Below, one piece after another: positions 49,813-60,957 of a stretch of DNA of 64,000 bases. Within the stretch, counting starts at the first letter, position 1. Each line of letters opens with the position of its first letter. The stretch comes from Cannabis sativa (Eukaryota > Streptophyta > Magnoliopsida > Rosales > Cannabaceae). Made by a program: the position numbers and the translations under genes. The stretch lies in NCBI RefSeq assembly GCF_029168945.1, contig NC_083602.1:70328600-70392599 (forward strand). The letters are read 5' to 3'. The notes below the pieces were generated by a model, which made no database searches, was not told the origin of the DNA, and saw nothing but the letters and a program-made list of their open reading frames with translations.

Positions 49813-52800
49813 ATGCATCATTGGCAACGTGATTCTAAAAATCGTTTGGTAAAAAGAGTAGTAACTTTAGGTGAAATTGAAAGTGTTTTTGAAAAATTAA
49901 GCATAATGGAACAAGAACCTAATATTGCGCAAGAAAAAACACTACTTGAATATTTTTCACCTATTTCATCTAATGCTCCATCATGCATTGTTTTGCCTAC
50001 TACTAATGCCACTCATTTTGAACTTAAACCATCAATCATTCAATTGTTGCCTTCTTTTTATGGTTTAGAAAGAGAAGATCCTTACATGCATGTAAAAGAT
50101 TTCTTAGATATTTGCTCAACTTTTCGTTTTCAAAATTTTTCGGATGAATCGGTTAAGCTTAGGTTGTTTCCTTTTTCTTTAAAAGATAGAGCCAAAGCTT
50201 GGTTAAACTCACTTCCAACCGGAACCATAACAACTTGGGATCAACTTTTTAATAAATTTCTTGCCAAATTTTTCCCCATGTCCAAAACTGATAATTTAAG
50301 AAGAGAAATCTCCGAATTTTATCAAAAAGATAATGAAGAATTTTATGAATGTTGGGAAAGATTTAAAGATTTATTATTAAAATGCCCCCACCATGGTTTT
50401 GAAAAATGGCGACTTGTAAAATATTTTTATGATGGTTTAACCCCTTCAAACCGACAAATGATTCAATCTATGCATACCGGAAAATTTTTGAAATTACAAG
50501 GGCAAGAGGCTTGGGAAGCTCTTGAAGAATTGTCTGTTAATTCACAACAATGGAATTATTCTGAGCCTAGGTCTAGAGCAAATAATTCACCTAAAAGAGG
50601 AGGAAAATATGAAATTAAAGAAGAAACTGATTTGAGAACATCTTTTGAAAAATTAGCAAGAAAAGTAGAAGCCTTAGTCATAAGTCAAACTATGAATTCT
50701 CATGTTCAACCTAAAAAAGAGGTTTGTGCTAGTACTTGTCATAATGATCAATCATGTCCTTCTTTTCTTGAAACATTTTCCGAAGAGGCTAATGCATTAC
50801 ATTCATATGGTAAACCAAATGATAGCCCATTTTCAAACACATACAATCCTAATTGGAGAAACCATCCCAATTTTTCATGGAGACAAAACCAACCACAAAT
50901 GAACCAAGGAAACCAATTCAACATGCCAAATCCGAATCATGCCCAACCAAGTCAACCTTACCCTCCACAAAGAAAGCCTTCCTTAGAAGATACTTTACAA
51001 CAATTCATGCAATCCACCCAACAAATCATGCAAAATCAATCTCAATCCATTGCCAAACTTGAGACACAATTGGGTCAACTTGCCAATGCCGTAACTGAGA
51101 GAGAAAAAGGAAGATTTCCTAGCCAACCCGTCCCAAATCCTAAAGGCCAATATGAAGTAGGAATTCCAAGTCATAAAGAAGAAGCTAAGTCTATTTCAAC
51201 TCTTAGGTCCGGAAAACAAATTGCCAAACCCGATTACACACCTCAAGTTGAAAAAGACCAAAGCCAACCTCAAAGTTCCAACACAAATGACTTGTCAAAA
51301 GATAATGATCAAATTCTTCCTTCCATTCCAAAAGCTCCTTTTCCACAAAGATTACTCCCAATCAAGAAAGGCAACCAATATAGTGACATCTTAGAAGTGT
51401 TCAAACAAGTAAGTATCAACATCCCCTTCTTAGATGCCATTAAACAAATTCCTGCCTACTCCAAATTCCTGAAAGACCTTTGCACTGTTAAAAGAAACAC
51501 TAATGTTCCAAAAAAGGCATTTTTAACTGAACAAGTTAGCTCCATAATTCAATATAAAAGCCTTGTGAAATATAAAGATCCTGGTTGTCCAACAATTTCA
51601 TGCATCATTGGTGATCATTTTATTAACAAAGCTTTACTTGATTTAGGAGCTAGTGTGAATTTATTGCCTTATTCTGTTTATAAGCAACTTGGTCTAGGAG
51701 AATTAAAACCAACTTCTATAACACTTCAATTAGCTGATCGTTCTGTGAAAATTCCTAGAGGTATTATAGAAGATGTTTTAATTAAAGTGGATAAGTTCTA
51801 TTTTCCTGTTGATTTCATTGTTCTTGATACTCAACCTGTTGAAAATGCTCATGCTCAAATACCCATCATTTTAGGTAGACCATTTTTAGCTACATCTAAT
51901 GCAATTATCAACTGTCGTAATGGTGTATTGAAATTATCTTTTGGAAACATGACTGTTGAATTGAATGTTTTTAATGTTGCTAAGTCTGTTGAGTGTGAGG
52001 AAATACATGAAGTAAACATGATTAACACGGAAAATATGTTTGAAATGGACATGAATGAATCTTTTGAAACTTATGCAAAAATGTTTGGAATGTGCTTAAA
52101 TGTTGATGATTTTATTCATGATGTCAATTCTTTGCTTGAGTCTACCCCACTAATGGATACTGAAAAATGGAAAGCCAAAATTGAACCATGTATTCCATTA
52201 GAGCATGTTGAGTCAACTCCTGAACCACCAAAGTTAGATCTTAAACCTTTGCCCGACACTTTGAAATATGCATTTCTAGGAGAGTCTAACACTTATCCCG
52301 TTATCATTGCATCTGATTTAGATGAAAAACAAGAAACAAAGTTGTTAGATATCCTTAGAAAACATAAAAAGGCCATAGGTTGGACCATGGGAGACATTAA
52401 GGGAATTAGCCCAGCTGTGTGCATGCATAGAATTCATTTAGAAGAAAATGCTAAGCCCTCCCGAGAAAGTCAAAGAAGATTAAATCCAAACATGAAAGAG
52501 GTAGTAAGAGATGATGTAATTAAAATGTTAGATGTAGGGATCATTTACCCTATTTCTGACAGTCCATGGGTTAGTCCTGTTCAAGTTGTTCCAAAAAAGT
52601 CTGGGATCACTGTTGTTAAAAATGAACAAAATGAGTTAATCCCTACTAGAGTCCAAACTGGGTGGAGAGTGTGTATAGACTATAGAAAGTTGAATAGTGT
52701 CACTAGGAAAGACCACTTCCCATTACCCTTCATTGACCAAATGCTTGAACGATTAGCTGGCCATGCTTATTATTGCTTTCTTGATGGGTACTCGGGATAT

Positions 52801-55137
52801 AACCAAATCCCCATTGCCCCCGAAGATCAAGAAAAGACTACCTTTACTTGCCCTTTTGGAACCTTTGCATATCGTCGCATGCCTTTTGGTCTTTGTAATG
52901 CTCCTGCAACATTTCAAAGATGTATGATTGCAATATTTTCTGATATGGTTGAAAGAAATCTTGAAGTGTTTATGGATGATTTTTCTGTGTTTGGAAATTC
53001 TTTTGATGATTGTTTGCACCATCTTTCTCTTGTTTTAATTCGTTGCAAAGAAATGAATTTAGTTCTTAATTGGGAAAAATGTCATTTCATGGTTAAAAAG
53101 GGAATTGTCTTAGGTCATGTGATTTCATCTCAAGGAATAGAAGTTGATAAAGCAAAAGTAGATCTTATTTCAAAACTTCCTCCACCTAAGACAGTAAAAG
53201 AAATTAGATCATTCTTAGGCCATGCCGGTTTTTATAGAAGATTCATAAAAGACTTTAGCAAAATTTCACGCCCTTTATGTCATTTACTTGGAAAAGAAAA
53301 TGCTTTTGTCTTTGATAATGATTGCCATGTTGCCTTTGAAAAATTGAAATCCCTTTTGACTAGTGCACCCATTATTCGCCCTCCTGATTGGAATGTTCCT
53401 TTTGAAATAATGTGTGATGCTTCTGATTATGCAATTGGTGCTGTTTTAGGACAAAGAATTAACAAGTTACCTCATGTAATATACTATGCTAGCAAAACTT
53501 TAAATGAAGCTCAATTGAATTACACTACAACTGAAAAAGAATTGCTTGCTGTTGTGTTTGCATTAGAGAAGTTTAGGTCTTATTTGTTAGGATCTAAAAT
53601 AATTGTCTATTCTGATCATGCTGCATTGAAATATCTCTTGTCGAAAAAAGATGCTAAATCTCGTTTAATTCGTTGGATCTTGCTTTTACAAGAATTTGAT
53701 TTAGAGATACGTGATAAAAAAGGTTCTGAAAATGTTGTAGCTGATCATTTGTCTAGAATTGTTGTTGAAACTAATCATGATTCCACCACTATCATTGAAA
53801 CTTTTCCTGATGAACAACTCATGCATGTATCTTCTTTTCCTTGGTATGCTGATATTGTCAATTATTTGGTCACTGGTGAAATTCCTTCTCATTGGTCTAA
53901 ACAAGATAAAACTAAATTTTATACTGAAGTGAAAAATTTCATGTGGGATGATCCTTATTTGTTTAAATATTGCCCTGATCAAATAATAAGAAGATGCATT
54001 CCAAACTGTGATCAACCTAAAATCATATCTTTTTGTCATGATCATGCATGTGGTGGACATTTTAGTGGTAAGAAAACTGCTTTGAAAATTTTACAATGTG
54101 GATTTTATTGGCCTACTATTTTTCATGACACTTATATGCATTGTAAATCTTGTGAGCGTTGCCAAAAATTAGGAAGTGTAACTAGGAGAAACATGATGCC
54201 TTTGAATCCTATTCTTATTGTTGAAATATTTGATGTTTGGGGCATTGATTTTATGGGTCCATTTCCTAATTCTTTTGGTAATTTATACATTCTTGTTGGT
54301 GTTGATTATGTGTCTAAATGGGTAGAAGCTATTGCATGTCACACTAATGACCATAAAGTTGTGCTTAAGTTTTTGAAAGAAAATATTTTCTCACGATTTG
54401 GCTCACCACGTGCCATCATTAGTGATAATGGTACACACTTTTGTAATAGGCCTTTTGAACATTTAATGAAACAATATGGCATTACACATAAAGTCACTAC
54501 ACCTTATCACCCACAAACTAGTGGTCAAGTTGAAATATCAAATAGGGAGATTAAGCACATCTTAGAGAAAACTGTCAACCCCACTAGGAAAGATTGGTCC
54601 CTAAGACTCATTGATGCATTATGGGCATATCGTACTGCATATAAAACGCCCATTGGAATGTCTCCCTATAGACTTGTTTATGGGAAGGCATGCCACTTAC
54701 CCGTTGAGTTAGAACATAGAGCCTATTGGGCTATCAAGCAACTTAATTTTTCCTTAGACAAAGCGGGTGAGAAAAGAAAGCTTCAACTGAATGAGTTAGA
54801 AGAGCTTAGGCATGATGCATATGACTATTCGAAAAAGTATAAGGACCGAATGAAATTTTACCATGACAAAAATATTTTGAGAAAAGATTTTTCTCCCGGT
54901 CAAAAAGTCCTTTTATACAATTCTCGTTTGCATCTCTTTCCGGGAAAGTTACGCTCTAGGTGGGTAGGTCCATACATTATCCGCACTGTTTTTCCACATG
55001 GAGCCATTGAAATTGAAAATCCTAATAATGGTAATGTATTCAAAGTTAATGGACAAAAATTGAAACCATTTTTAGAATTGAAAAATGTGGAAGTGGATGA
55101 AATCCTCCTTGAGGATCCAATTTACCATGATCCTTAA
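49813..55137 (+). CDS. gag-pol: Athila-type Gag-Pol polyprotein (1774 residues, intact)
   Basis: Encodes capsid, protease, reverse transcriptase/RNase H and integrase for replication through an RNA intermediate and integration. The ATG at 49813 is the first after an in-frame TGA at 49804. Gag core about residues 90-230 ([20 protein letters not shown]), then a Gln/Asn/Pro-rich linker; I see no CCHC knuckle. Protease centres on DLGAS at 610-614, with Leu where most retropepsins have Ser/Thr. Reverse transcriptase: CIDYRKLNS (about 954), catalytic D991 (FLDGYSGY), and FMDD at 1053-1056. RNase H: D1202 ([10 protein letters not shown]). Integrase: zinc finger with H1409/H1416 and CKSCERC, then D1479, D1538 and E1574, an exact DD35E spacing, and a C-terminal domain with [19 protein letters not shown]. 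Gag and Pol are in one frame with no stop between. No defect was seen. Confidence 0.95.
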   Translation: MHHWQRDSKNRLVKRVVTLGEIESVFEKLSIMEQEPNIAQEKTLLEYFSPISSNAPSCIVLPTTNATHFELKPSIIQLLPSFYGLEREDPYMHVKDFLDICSTFRFQNFSDESVKLRLFPFSLKDRAKAWLNSLPTGTITTWDQLFNKFLAKFFPMSKTDNLRREISEFYQKDNEEFYECWERFKDLLLKCPHHGFEKWRLVKYFYDGLTPSNRQMIQSMHTGKFLKLQGQEAWEALEELSVNSQQWNYSEPRSRANNSPKRGGKYEIKEETDLRTSFEKLARKVEALVISQTMNSHVQPKKEVCASTCHNDQSCPSFLETFSEEANALHSYGKPNDSPFSNTYNPNWRNHPNFSWRQNQPQMNQGNQFNMPNPNHAQPSQPYPPQRKPSLEDTLQQFMQSTQQIMQNQSQSIAKLETQLGQLANAVTEREKGRFPSQPVPNPKGQYEVGIPSHKEEAKSISTLRSGKQIAKPDYTPQVEKDQSQPQSSNTNDLSKDNDQILPSIPKAPFPQRLLPIKKGNQYSDILEVFKQVSINIPFLDAIKQIPAYSKFLKDLCTVKRNTNVPKKAFLTEQVSSIIQYKSLVKYKDPGCPTISCIIGDHFINKALLDLGASVNLLPYSVYKQLGLGELKPTSITLQLADRSVKIPRGIIEDVLIKVDKFYFPVDFIVLDTQPVENAHAQIPIILGRPFLATSNAIINCRNGVLKLSFGNMTVELNVFNVAKSVECEEIHEVNMINTENMFEMDMNESFETYAKMFGMCLNVDDFIHDVNSLLESTPLMDTEKWKAKIEPCIPLEHVESTPEPPKLDLKPLPDTLKYAFLGESNTYPVIIASDLDEKQETKLLDILRKHKKAIGWTMGDIKGISPAVCMHRIHLEENAKPSRESQRRLNPNMKEVVRDDVIKMLDVGIIYPISDSPWVSPVQVVPKKSGITVVKNEQNELIPTRVQTGWRVCIDYRKLNSVTRKDHFPLPFIDQMLERLAGHAYYCFLDGYSGYNQIPIAPEDQEKTTFTCPFGTFAYRRMPFGLCNAPATFQRCMIAIFSDMVERNLEVFMDDFSVFGNSFDDCLHHLSLVLIRCKEMNLVLNWEKCHFMVKKGIVLGHVISSQGIEVDKAKVDLISKLPPPKTVKEIRSFLGHAGFYRRFIKDFSKISRPLCHLLGKENAFVFDNDCHVAFEKLKSLLTSAPIIRPPDWNVPFEIMCDASDYAIGAVLGQRINKLPHVIYYASKTLNEAQLNYTTTEKELLAVVFALEKFRSYLLGSKIIVYSDHAALKYLLSKKDAKSRLIRWILLLQEFDLEIRDKKGSENVVADHLSRIVVETNHDSTTIIETFPDEQLMHVSSFPWYADIVNYLVTGEIPSHWSKQDKTKFYTEVKNFMWDDPYLFKYCPDQIIRRCIPNCDQPKIISFCHDHACGGHFSGKKTALKILQCGFYWPTIFHDTYMHCKSCERCQKLGSVTRRNMMPLNPILIVEIFDVWGIDFMGPFPNSFGNLYILVGVDYVSKWVEAIACHTNDHKVVLKFLKENIFSRFGSPRAIISDNGTHFCNRPFEHLMKQYGITHKVTTPYHPQTSGQVEISNREIKHILEKTVNPTRKDWSLRLIDALWAYRTAYKTPIGMSPYRLVYGKACHLPVELEHRAYWAIKQLNFSLDKAGEKRKLQLNELEELRHDAYDYSKKYKDRMKFYHDKNILRKDFSPGQKVLLYNSRLHLFPGKLRSRWVGPYIIRTVFPHGAIEIENPNNGNVFKVNGQKLKPFLELKNVEVDEILLEDPIYHDP

Positions 55138-55327
55138 TTGCTCTCATCAATTCTTGGTAATATGTGTTTTTTTTTATGTTTTAGATTAACTTTTTCTTTT
55201 GATTTTGTTTCCCTTTTGTTGCACTCTTGACATTGCTCCAAGATGAGGTATGACCATTCTAAACTCTCAACTCTTTTACTTTCAATTTATATTTGTATTT
55301 TGATACATTGAGGACAATGCATAAATT

Positions 55328-55342
55328 AAGTTTGGGGTGGTG
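55328..55342 (+). promoter_or_regulatory. Internal copy of the polypurine tract
   Basis: aagtttggggtggtg, almost the same as the terminal tract aagtttggggttg, and like it preceded by gaggac within about 25 bp. It lies 190 bp after the pol stop, where env-bearing relatives often place a second tract. Confidence 0.65.
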
Positions 55343-55979
55343 AGTTCCTATGGTTATTTCTTTCATGTGCTTAGAAATGGTAGAGTATTTTTCACTAAAA
55401 AAAAAAAAATTATTGTTTGGATGCTAAAGTAGTAATATTATATATTTTTATAAAAAAAAAACAAAGAAAAATGTTTATTATTATTTTAGTAAAAATATAT
55501 ATATATATATATATATTTATTTTCTATATATATATATTTATGCCTTAAAAAAAAAAAAAAAAACCCTTTGGTGATATCCCCTTTTTCCTATGATAATACC
55601 CTTGATTGAGTTTGATTTTAATTTATACAATTATGAATCTCTTTTAAGCTTTATTTTTAATTCTTGGGTCAATTTTGCTAAAAAATCAAATTTTGAAAAA
55701 AAATTATTTATCTTGTTATGTGAAATAAATATTTTGTTACAATAATTTTTCCAGAATTCACATAATAATTTGATGAATAGATTTTAGATTTATAACTTAA
55801 ATTATATTTTCAAAGCAAGATTGACTATTGAATTAATTACATGAGTTTAATTTTTATTCATATTTTTTATAAGCTATTTTCAATGTGCAATTTTTGAGGA
55901 CATTTTTTATATCACCAAAATAAAAATAAAAAAATGTGTGTTTTTAATTTTTCTTTTGCTTGAGGACTAGCAAAATTTT

Positions 55980-55992
55980 AAGTTTGGGGTTG
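55980..55992 (+). promoter_or_regulatory. Terminal polypurine tract of the Athila element
   Basis: aagtttggggttg directly precedes the LTR start TGATAACT. Confidence 0.88.
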
Positions 55993-57978
55993 TGATAACT
56001 CTAGAAATTAGAGTTATTTTTCACATTTTTTTTACTAAAAATTGGTTTAGTTCTTAAGTTTTTAATTAATTTAGTAAGTTTTTAATTATTTTTGAATTTA
56101 TTAGCTTTATTGTAATTTTATATGTTTTTGTGTGTTTTTATAATTATTTTATTATAATATGTTATGTAGTATTTATTTTTAATTTTATTTTAGTTTTCTA
56201 ATTAATTTTATGTATTTTTAGGTGTATTTGGTGGAAAAAGTAGGGATTAAATTAAAGAACATGTGAAGAATTTGGGGTTAAAATGCAATTTTACAAGTAA
56301 AATCAGATCAGCTCTGTTTCAAGACCCACTCTCGGTCAGAAAAGTTGACTCAATCCGAGCCATCCAATGTCAGATCTGAGGGCTGCCATTTGTGCGTGTG
56401 GTGCACACCCGACCAAGGCAAGTGTACCTGCCAACCGCCTGCAGGTGTGGTCCCCAGCAGCATCAGCCCTCTCCAACAGCAGCTTGCCACGCGTCCCCTG
56501 GTCCCCACTTCCGTCAGCGCCCATCCAACAGCAGCTGCCAGCTTCCTTCCGCGTGGGACCCAGCCGTCAGCGCCCAGCCTACCAGCAAGCGCCACGTCCC
56601 GCCTCGTCAGCCTTCCCAACGAACCAGCGTGCGCCACGTCCCTAGCCATCAGCTCTAGTCGTCCAACCCGAGCTCGCCACGTGTATCTGCTGAGAACAAA
56701 GAAAAAAAAAAGGCAGTTAAATTAATTGCTTTATTCCTATTTTCTGATACACATAAAAAACCAAAAGTCCATATTTTTTTCCCACATATTACACATAAAT
56801 ACTCTATTTACTCTTCCCAATTTATTTCACCTAAATAAACATTCCTATTTTATTTTTTTACCATATCCTTTCACTACTTTTACATCCTTACAAAACATTT
56901 ATTTTTTCCAATACTCTTACACATACTCTATTTATCCATTCTCTTCCCAACACTAATTAAATTAATCATTTTATTTATTTATTTTGATTAATTTAATTCT
57001 CTAATTTTGCCTATAAATATGGTGTTGGAAGACCATTTCAAAACACATCTCTTCACCCTCCTAAACACCTCTTCAACCCAAAACACTTCTCCATTCCACA
57101 CTCTTCATTTTACCATTTTCTTTCTACCATTTTTACACTTTGAAGAGCATGTCAAGTATGTTTATCTTTTGTAATTTTTATCTAGTTATGAGCTTCTAAT
57201 CTTTTTTCAAGATTATTAAGATGATGATGAAGCAAAATGTAACTAGATAGTATTTATGTTTGTATGTTGATTCCCCATTTGTGCTATAAAGTTCATGGAT
57301 TTTTCTATCAAAAATATGTCTTTTTCATCTTCAATATCATGTATTTTTGATTGTTAAAGCATATTTCTACTTAGTTCTTCATTATGCAAAAATATAATAC
57401 TCTTTGATTAAATGTCTTTCATTAAATTGTTTACATCTAATTCTTAGAATATAAGTGTTATATTTTGCCTAAATATAGTTTCTTTGATTTTGTGTAGTTT
57501 CATTAAATTGTAACACATTTAATGCTTAGAAATTATACATTTTATAAGTGAAGAAAAATCCTACCTTTTTGAAAATAACTTGTACTTAAATGAAAAATAT
57601 ATTTTGGAAAATATGGTGAGATTTATTTCAACTATATCTAAAACTTGGGAATCAATATGCTTATAAATATTATTGAACTTGCATTTTGTGGATTCTAATA
57701 TCTTAATAATCTTATTTTACACATCTTATTTGAAAATCATTTTCATACTCACTCATCTTTAATCTTGAGTATTTTAATTACTTGTCTTTTATTTTATTTT
57801 GCACTCCCATCAAATATTTGGAGCTAGGTTAGAATATTCTTATTTTGTTTGAAATAGTTTCTTTTGATGTTAGTCAACTCCCATGGGTTCGACCTTGCAC
57901 TTACATGAACATTATATTCCGAAACGATTCGTGCACTTGCGAGTATAAATATTAAAACACTCACTTTTGAGGACAACA
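55993..57978 (+). repeat. 3' LTR of the Athila element
   Basis: 1986 bp, the same length as the 5' LTR at an exact 9078-bp offset, with two substitutions seen. Ends GAGGACAACA, followed by the gggag duplication. Confidence 0.96.
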
Positions 57979-57983
57979 GGGAG

Positions 57984-59875
57984 GTTCCATTGAACATAAG
58001 AGAAAACTTAGGAGTCCTAACACAAGTCATTACCAGACAAATGAATTAAGATGGAAAATTAAGAGCATTCAACATCTCCTCAAGGAAGTCCCAATCTAAT
58101 GTATCATAAGCTTTTTGCAAGTCGAGCTTAATCATACAATTCGGCCTTGTAGATTTCCTACCATAATGTCTTATCAAGTCCTGACATATCATAATATTAT
58201 GAGCTATATATCTAACTGTAACAAACCCTCCTTGATTTTGAGAAACAATATCAGAGAGAATTAGTTTGAGCCTAGAACATATAAGCTTTGTAGCTATTTT
58301 GTACAGGACATTGCAACAAGCAATTGGGCGATAGTCACTTACAGTGTTAGGACATCTGACTTTTGGAATGAGAGTAAGGACTGTTGAATTGATCTCCTTT
58401 AGCAGCTTCCCAGAGTGTAAAAAGGAGGTAACTGCTTCAGGTATATCATTGCCTACAAGATCCCAATTATCCTGGAAGAAAAAGCTACTATATCCATCTG
58501 GCCCAGGCGCTTTTGTTCCAGGAATGCTAAATATAGCAGCCTTCACTTCCTCTTTTGAAAATTCTGCTTCCAACAAGGATATATGCTGATTTGATAGAAC
58601 CGGCCCCTGCCTAATAACTTTCATTTGTACCCTCTTCCTTGTTTCCATCTTAGCATTGAGAAAACTTGTGTAATGTTGCAGAAAAACATCAGTAACTGCT
58701 ATCGAGTCATCAACTCGTTCCCCATCTGCTTTTTCAATAGAGATGATGTTGTTTTGCATTCTCCTTTGCCTGATAGAAGAATGAAATAAACTTGTATTCA
58801 AATCTCCATTTTGAACCCAATTCAGTTTAGCCTTCTGATGCAAAAAAGAGCTGTAGGCTGCTTATTTCAATACATACTCATTCCTTGTTGCTAGCTCCAT
58901 CTCTTGAAGCTCAAAGTTTAGTGGATCTGCTTGCAGCGCTTTCTGAGCTTCAGTTAGCCTGTCTCTAGCTTGTTTTTCAGCAATGTGGATCTCATTAAAG
59001 CCCTCCTTATTAATCTCTTTAAAGACACTTTTCAATTCCTTCAACTTTGTGACTACTTGAAACATTCTCGTACCCTTTTTCTCCTGCTGCCAAATTTCCT
59101 TGATTCTTTGATCATATTGCGGGTGTTGCTTCCACATCCGAAAATACTTAAAGGGTTTTTTACCCCCCAAAGTATCCGGATATATACTCAACACAACAGG
59201 TGTATGATCAAAAATTCCTTCACAGAGAAAAACAGCCTCAGCATTCTTGAATCTGTCTAGCCAAGCCTGATTAGCTAAGACCCGATCAATTTTTGAGAAA
59301 ATACAGTCCGATCCCTGCTGCTTATTACTCCAAGTGAAAAAACTTCCACTAAATTTTACATCTTCCAGCTGACAAATATTTATACAACTCTGAAAATCCA
59401 AAGCAATAAACCGAGCTTTATCACCAATCCTTTCCTCTTTTGACAGAATTTCATTAAAATCCCCTAATATTAACCACGGCTCAACTGTATTACATCTTTG
59501 CAGCTCTTCCCACAGTACAGACCTCCCATTAGCATTGTTAAAACCGTAAACAAAGGAAACAAAGAAACTACCTCCTTTATCTACCATTGTAACAAACAAA
59601 TGAACTAGCTGACTAGAGCAGCTAATAATGTTGACTGTGAACTTATGAGAATTCCAAGCTACTATAATTCGACCTCCCTTATGCCACGCATTATTCGCCG
59701 TAAAACACCATCCTTGAAACATATTTAAGTATAAGGCTCCCAACTTTGAAGCCTTAACTCTTGTCTCGAGCAGACCAACTAGCCCAATTTTCTGATGAGC
59801 AATAAATTGCTTAACCAGATTTTGTTTATTAAGGCTATTGATGCCCCGGACATTCCAACTAAGAATTCTATCCAT
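57984..59875 (-). pseudogene. LINE ORF2, endonuclease and N-terminal reverse transcriptase
   Basis: ORF2 starts at ATG 59875 (MDRILSWNVRGINSL). Residues 1-337 are an APE-type endonuclease (VGLLETRVKASK; LILGDFNEILS; IFDHTPVVLSI), which nicks the target DNA. A single TAA at 58862-58864 then interrupts a frame that continues unbroken (WVQNGDLNTSLFHSSIRQRR) into the reverse transcriptase: IFSIPGTKAPGPDGYSSFFF, LIPKVRCPNTVSDYRPIACC, MIKLDLQKAYDTLDW. A second TAA follows at 58046-58048, and the frame then continues to the Athila insertion. Both stops fit single-base changes of sense codons. Confidence 0.9.
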
Positions 59876-60149
59876 TAAGAAGAGGAGGATCTCCCCCTCC
59901 TTTTGTACTATTCCGTTTGTCTTCTACTTGTTCAGCCCATGTAACTTGATCCTTGACACCCTCTGTCTCTACCAATACACAAAAAGAATTAGAAGTTGAT
60001 GTCCCTGCTCCTTCAGCTGTCGGTTTGACTCTCCATCCCTTGACAACCGGATGAAAAGCCTCTGGATCTTTATCCACTACCACCTCTTTCTGTTTATTAT
60101 CATTCTTCACAGCCCACTCTTTTTTCCTACAATCACTTGCCTTATGCAC
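59868..60149 (-). pseudogene. LINE ORF1, C-terminal fragment
   Basis: The frame contains VHKASDCRKKEW, the last His and Cys of a CCHC zinc knuckle as found in plant L1 ORF1 proteins, then a lysine- and serine-rich tail ending at 59868. It overlaps the ORF2 start by a few bases. The rest of ORF1 is absent because the element is 5'-truncated at about 60154. The internal ATG is not the true start. Confidence 0.7.
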
Positions 60150-60191
60150 CCTCTTTTTTCTATTTTATTAACATTATGTTGTTGTGTATGT

Positions 60192-60957
60192 CACTACAAG
60201 AATAATAACTTATTGGCACGACACAATTGGGCACCACAATGGGTCGTGCCGAATTTCCTAATAATCTACACACTTATATATAAGTCTCAATTCTCTTAAA
60301 TTTTTTCTCTCTTTACTTTTTATATTTATTATTATTATTAAAATAATAAAATTATATATTATATAAATTTTTATTGGGACCAGTACGCACGCGCGACTCC
60401 CAATTTTCTCTCTCATGAAACCTTTAGTATATTTTTTTATTTCTTATAATATTTACAAATATAAATATAGATGTATCATTTTCTTTTCTTCTAACTCTTC
60501 TAACTCTCAAAGAAAATCATAGCCGCCTCCACCATACCTTCTTCTCATTTTTTTTTCTTTTTCTTCGGGTTCAACTCATCTCTCTTTGATTTCATATAAT
60601 TTTTATACACTCACTTCTTTATATATATATATAACGGCTACTATGAAGACATCACCCATCTTCGCTGTAATTTCCCTGTGGTTGTGGAGCATGGAGTACA
60701 ATTTGACAAGAAACGCTCAGTGGCAGTGGATGTACGATGAGGCAATCTTACAGTGGTGGATCAGTGTTCAAGGCATTTCCAATTTGGTGGTGCATAGGTT
60801 TTCGACGAGGCACAATGGGATCCAATGGTGGTTCAAGGCATCTTCATAAACTATTGGTTTTATTTTTTCTTTTTGTAATAATATTTTTCATCTTTTTAGT
60901 AGATAATTATATATAATTTTTTTCTTAATTATTTGTATATAGTTTATGTTCATAGAC
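60192..60957 (+). mobile_element. CACTA-type transposon end (truncated)
   Basis: Begins CACTACAAGAATAATAAC, the standard plant CACTA terminal motif. This is followed within 20 bp by a short hairpin whose arms are ggcacgac and gtcgtgcc (60215-60249). Beyond is a pyrimidine-rich leader-like stretch and an 87-codon ORF (60586-60849) that I do not recognise. No matching inverted terminus is found before the gag-protease pseudogene begins near 60958, so the element is truncated or its other end lies elsewhere. Confidence 0.55.

Larger units (their letters stand above)
55138..55992 (+). other. Athila 3' non-coding region without env
   Basis: AT-rich, with homopolymer runs (55399-55411, 55545-55562) and a TA run at 55497-55516. 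No ORF resembling the env-like frame of Athila. Contains an internal purine tract at 55328-55342 and the terminal one at its end. Confidence 0.7.
46915..57978 (+). mobile_element. Young, structurally complete Athila-type Ty3/gypsy retrotransposon
   Basis: 11,064 bp with 1986-bp LTRs at both ends, exact target duplication gggag (46910-46914 and 57979-57983), a canonical Athila primer-binding site, one uninterrupted gag-pol frame and a terminal polypurine tract. By eye the LTRs differ at two positions (near 47234/56312 and 47564/56642). It lies in the reverse transcriptase region of the LINE. No env-like ORF lies between pol and the 3' LTR (855 bp), although many Athila elements have one. All parts needed for autonomous transposition except any env seem present; activity is not shown by sequence alone. 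Confidence 0.95.
45312..60154 (-). mobile_element. L1-type LINE, 5'-truncated, split by an Athila element
   Basis: Reading leftwards: the end of ORF1, ORF2 with endonuclease, reverse transcriptase and the C-terminal domain, a short 3' UTR, and a 13-A tail (T run at 45312-45324). A candidate target duplication tttttctatttt flanks it (45304-45315, overlapping the tail, and 60155-60166). Truncation inside ORF1 just upstream of its zinc knuckle is typical of L1 insertion. Without the Athila element and its duplication it measures about 3.77 kb. ORF2 has several nonsense mutations and a frameshift, so it is dead. Confidence 0.85.

Noticed and set aside
60586..60849. 87-codon ORF in the CACTA-like segment
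   Set aside because: Tryptophan-rich translation resembles no transposase or other protein I know; kept only as a remark in the element entry.
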